Below are positions 5,038-6,143 of a stretch of 6,143 bases of DNA, piece by piece. The DNA comes from Dehalococcoidia bacterium (GTDB lineage: Bacteria > Chloroflexota > Dehalococcoidia > UBA2247): NCBI GenBank assembly GCA_021159955.1, contig JAGHDJ010000107.1, positions 1-6,143 on the forward strand, given 5' to 3'. Under the pieces are notes generated by a model. It was not told the DNA's origin, ran no database searches, and worked only from the letters and a program-made list of their open reading frames with translations. The translations under genes and the position numbers were made by a program. Every line of letters starts with the position of its first letter. Within the stretch, counting starts at the first letter, position 1.

Positions 5038-6024
5038 GTGGCGGTCAAATTATATCGAAGTCCGAGGCTCAGGAAACCTCATATGCTGGCAGCGTGGCCT
5101 GGGATTGGTGGTGTAGCTATGCGAGTGGCAACTTATCTCAGGGATTCGCTGGGCGCTGAAGAATTCGGGGAGATTGAGTCTATGGACTTCTTTCGTCCGA
5201 GCAGTGTTCTGGTTGAGAACAATGTGATAGATGTCCCGCGAGGAGACCTGTCTGATTTGCCTCAGAGCAAATTCTATTACTGGAAGAATGATGTTTCTGA
5301 GCATGACCTGATAATATTTATTGGTGATGCACAACCTTTGGGGAGAGAGTGGGATCTCGCTGATCTAGTGCTTGATGTTGCGGAGAAGTTCAAGGTTGAG
5401 AGGATATATACCTCTGCTGCTGCTGTGGCTTCTATTTCCTATTCTCAGCAACCCAATGTGTGGGCTGCGGTCACTGAATACGACATGCTGGATTATTTGA
5501 AAAAGTATGATGTGGTATTGAGGGATAAGGTTCAAATCAGCGGGTTGAACGGCTTATTACTGGGAGTTGCCAAGGATAGGGGTATTGGAGGTATTTGCCT
5601 GTTGGGGGAAGTGCCTTTCTATATTGCTCAGCTTGAAACTGAGTATCCCAAGTCGTCCCAGTCTGTGCTTGAAGTGTTGACTGATATGTTGGAGATTGAG
5701 ATGGAAATGACTGCTATGCAGCAGTTAGTAGATGATATGGAGCACGATATTCGAGAGCTAGAGGAAGAGGTTGTGCGCAGGATGGGGCAGGTTGTTGCGT
5801 ATCCTCGTGATGAAGAGGATGATGTTGCTTCTGTGCAGGGTGAGCAGGAAGATGCGATTCCCGTTTCGGCAAGGCAGACAATTGAGCAGCTTTTTGATGA
5901 AGTGGCGGAGGATAAATCCAAGGCTGGTCAGTTGAAGATAGAGTTGGACCGATGGAATCTATTTAGCGAATATGAAGACAGGTTTCTTGATATTTTCCGA
6001 AGGGAAGGAATTGGGGGGAATTAG
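5038..6024 (+). CDS. PAC2-family (proteasome-assembly-chaperone-like) protein
   Basis: A 328-residue soluble protein with no signal peptide or membrane helix. Residues about 1-222 look like the PAC2 domain: HMLAAWPGIGGVAMRVATYL (15-34), DLIIFIGDAQP (90-100), RIYTSAAAVASISYS (122-136) and, most tellingly, ISGLNGLLLGVAKDRGIGGICLLGEVPFY (167-195), followed by YPKSSQSVLEVLTDML (203-218). Residues about 218-250 form a charged, heptad-like segment rich in Glu and Met that is probably a coiled coil. A very acidic linker (EEDD..EQED, 259-272) and a second helical region (278-323) follow. In eukaryotes PAC2 assists 20S proteasome assembly and archaeal homologues bind proteasomes; the role in most bacteria is unknown. 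No proteasome gene is in the window. It diverges from the liv operon and has its own promoter and ribosome site. A functional link to transport is not shown. Family assignment is fairly secure, function is not. Confidence 0.82.
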   Translation: MAVKLYRSPRLRKPHMLAAWPGIGGVAMRVATYLRDSLGAEEFGEIESMDFFRPSSVLVENNVIDVPRGDLSDLPQSKFYYWKNDVSEHDLIIFIGDAQPLGREWDLADLVLDVAEKFKVERIYTSAAAVASISYSQQPNVWAAVTEYDMLDYLKKYDVVLRDKVQISGLNGLLLGVAKDRGIGGICLLGEVPFYIAQLETEYPKSSQSVLEVLTDMLEIEMEMTAMQQLVDDMEHDIRELEEEVVRRMGQVVAYPRDEEDDVASVQGEQEDAIPVSARQTIEQLFDEVAEDKSKAGQLKIELDRWNLFSEYEDRFLDIFRREGIGGN

Positions 6025-6143
6025 ACCAATCGGTTGAGATATGTCCGCAGTGATAGCGGAGACTCGGTGTGTAGTGGTGGATCTTCTCTGTTTTCTTCGC
6101 TGATTGCTGGTGTGGAGGGCATGTTGAAGCTGCGGAATGTTGT
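6025..6143. other. Unassigned right edge; two competing partial open frames
   Basis: Two frames remain open to the window end. On the plus strand, in frame with the PAC2 gene after its TAG, a gene could begin at TTG 6034 or, better, at GTG 6067, which has GGAG 5 nt upstream. It would read CSGGSSLFSSLIAGVEGMLK after the start. On the minus strand a frame enters from the right and ends at TAA 6023-6021, with C-terminus SPLSLRTYLNRLV. It would be a convergent gene overlapping the PAC2 stop codon by about 3 bp. Neither product is recognisable and only one can be real. A 5-bp hairpin (TCCGC 6044-6048, GCGGA 6056-6060) has no T run, so no terminator can be called after the PAC2 gene. Confidence 0.3.

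Noticed and set aside
5628..5921. A 97-codon Ser-rich open frame on the minus strand opposite the PAC2 gene
   Set aside because: Its Ser/Thr/Ile-rich composition is the complement of Glu/Asp codons in the coiled-coil and acidic segments. It has no independent signals.
6044..6060. TCCGC/GCGGA hairpin as a terminator after the PAC2 gene
   Set aside because: The stem is only five pairs and GTG-rich sequence follows instead of a T run.
1..6143. CRISPR arrays, insertion sequences, tRNA or rRNA genes, toxin-antitoxin or defence modules
   Set aside because: No spaced repeats, terminal inverted repeats, transposase-like frames or tRNA-like cloverleaf sequence were seen. Every substantial coding frame belongs to the liv operon or the PAC2 gene, so an undescribed multi-gene system is not supported here.

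Overview
The window is dominated by a complete branched-chain/hydrophobic amino acid ABC importer operon of the Liv (HAAT) type on the minus strand. Reading from right to left it holds livH (permease), livM (permease), livG (ATPase), livF (ATPase) and a livK-like lipoprotein binding protein. A gene for a PAC2-family (proteasome-assembly-chaperone-like) protein diverges from it on the plus strand. The start of a small, very basic protein runs off the left edge on the minus strand. After the PAC2 gene, about 120 bases remain that cannot be assigned with confidence.

Organism: clearly bacterial, with sigma70-type promoters, Shine-Dalgarno sites, an intrinsic terminator and a lipoprotein signal. 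GC content is moderate and non-ATG starts are frequent (GTG for livH, livG and the PAC2 gene; TTG for livM). PAC2 proteins in bacteria, the style of the Liv proteins and the Lys/Arg-rich mini-protein fit Chloroflexota, perhaps Dehalococcoidia. This is an impression from memory of such genomes, not a demonstrated assignment.

Layout: 1-143, 5' end of the small basic gene (minus). 144-267, its upstream region with a weak candidate promoter and a 7-bp direct repeat. 268-306, a strong intrinsic terminator for the liv operon. 351-4873, the liv genes, tightly packed: livH-livM 1 bp gap, livM-livG 38 bp overlap, livG-livF 0 bp gap, livF-livK 45 bp gap. 4874-5037, a shared divergent control region with one promoter in each direction. 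5038-6024, the PAC2 gene. 6025-6143, ambiguous.

How it works together: LivK captures the ligand outside the membrane, LivH/LivM form the channel, and LivG/LivF hydrolyse ATP. Two regulatory features stand out. The livH promoter lies so close to the GTG start that the operon message should be essentially leaderless, and a TGTGA-N7-TCACA inverted repeat covers its -10 box. A second, near-consensus promoter (TTGACA-N17-CATAAT) begins inside the last codons of livF and would give the binding protein its own transcript. I see no mobile element, CRISPR array, tRNA, rRNA or unknown multi-gene system; the interest lies in expression architecture and the PAC2 neighbour, not in a new machine.
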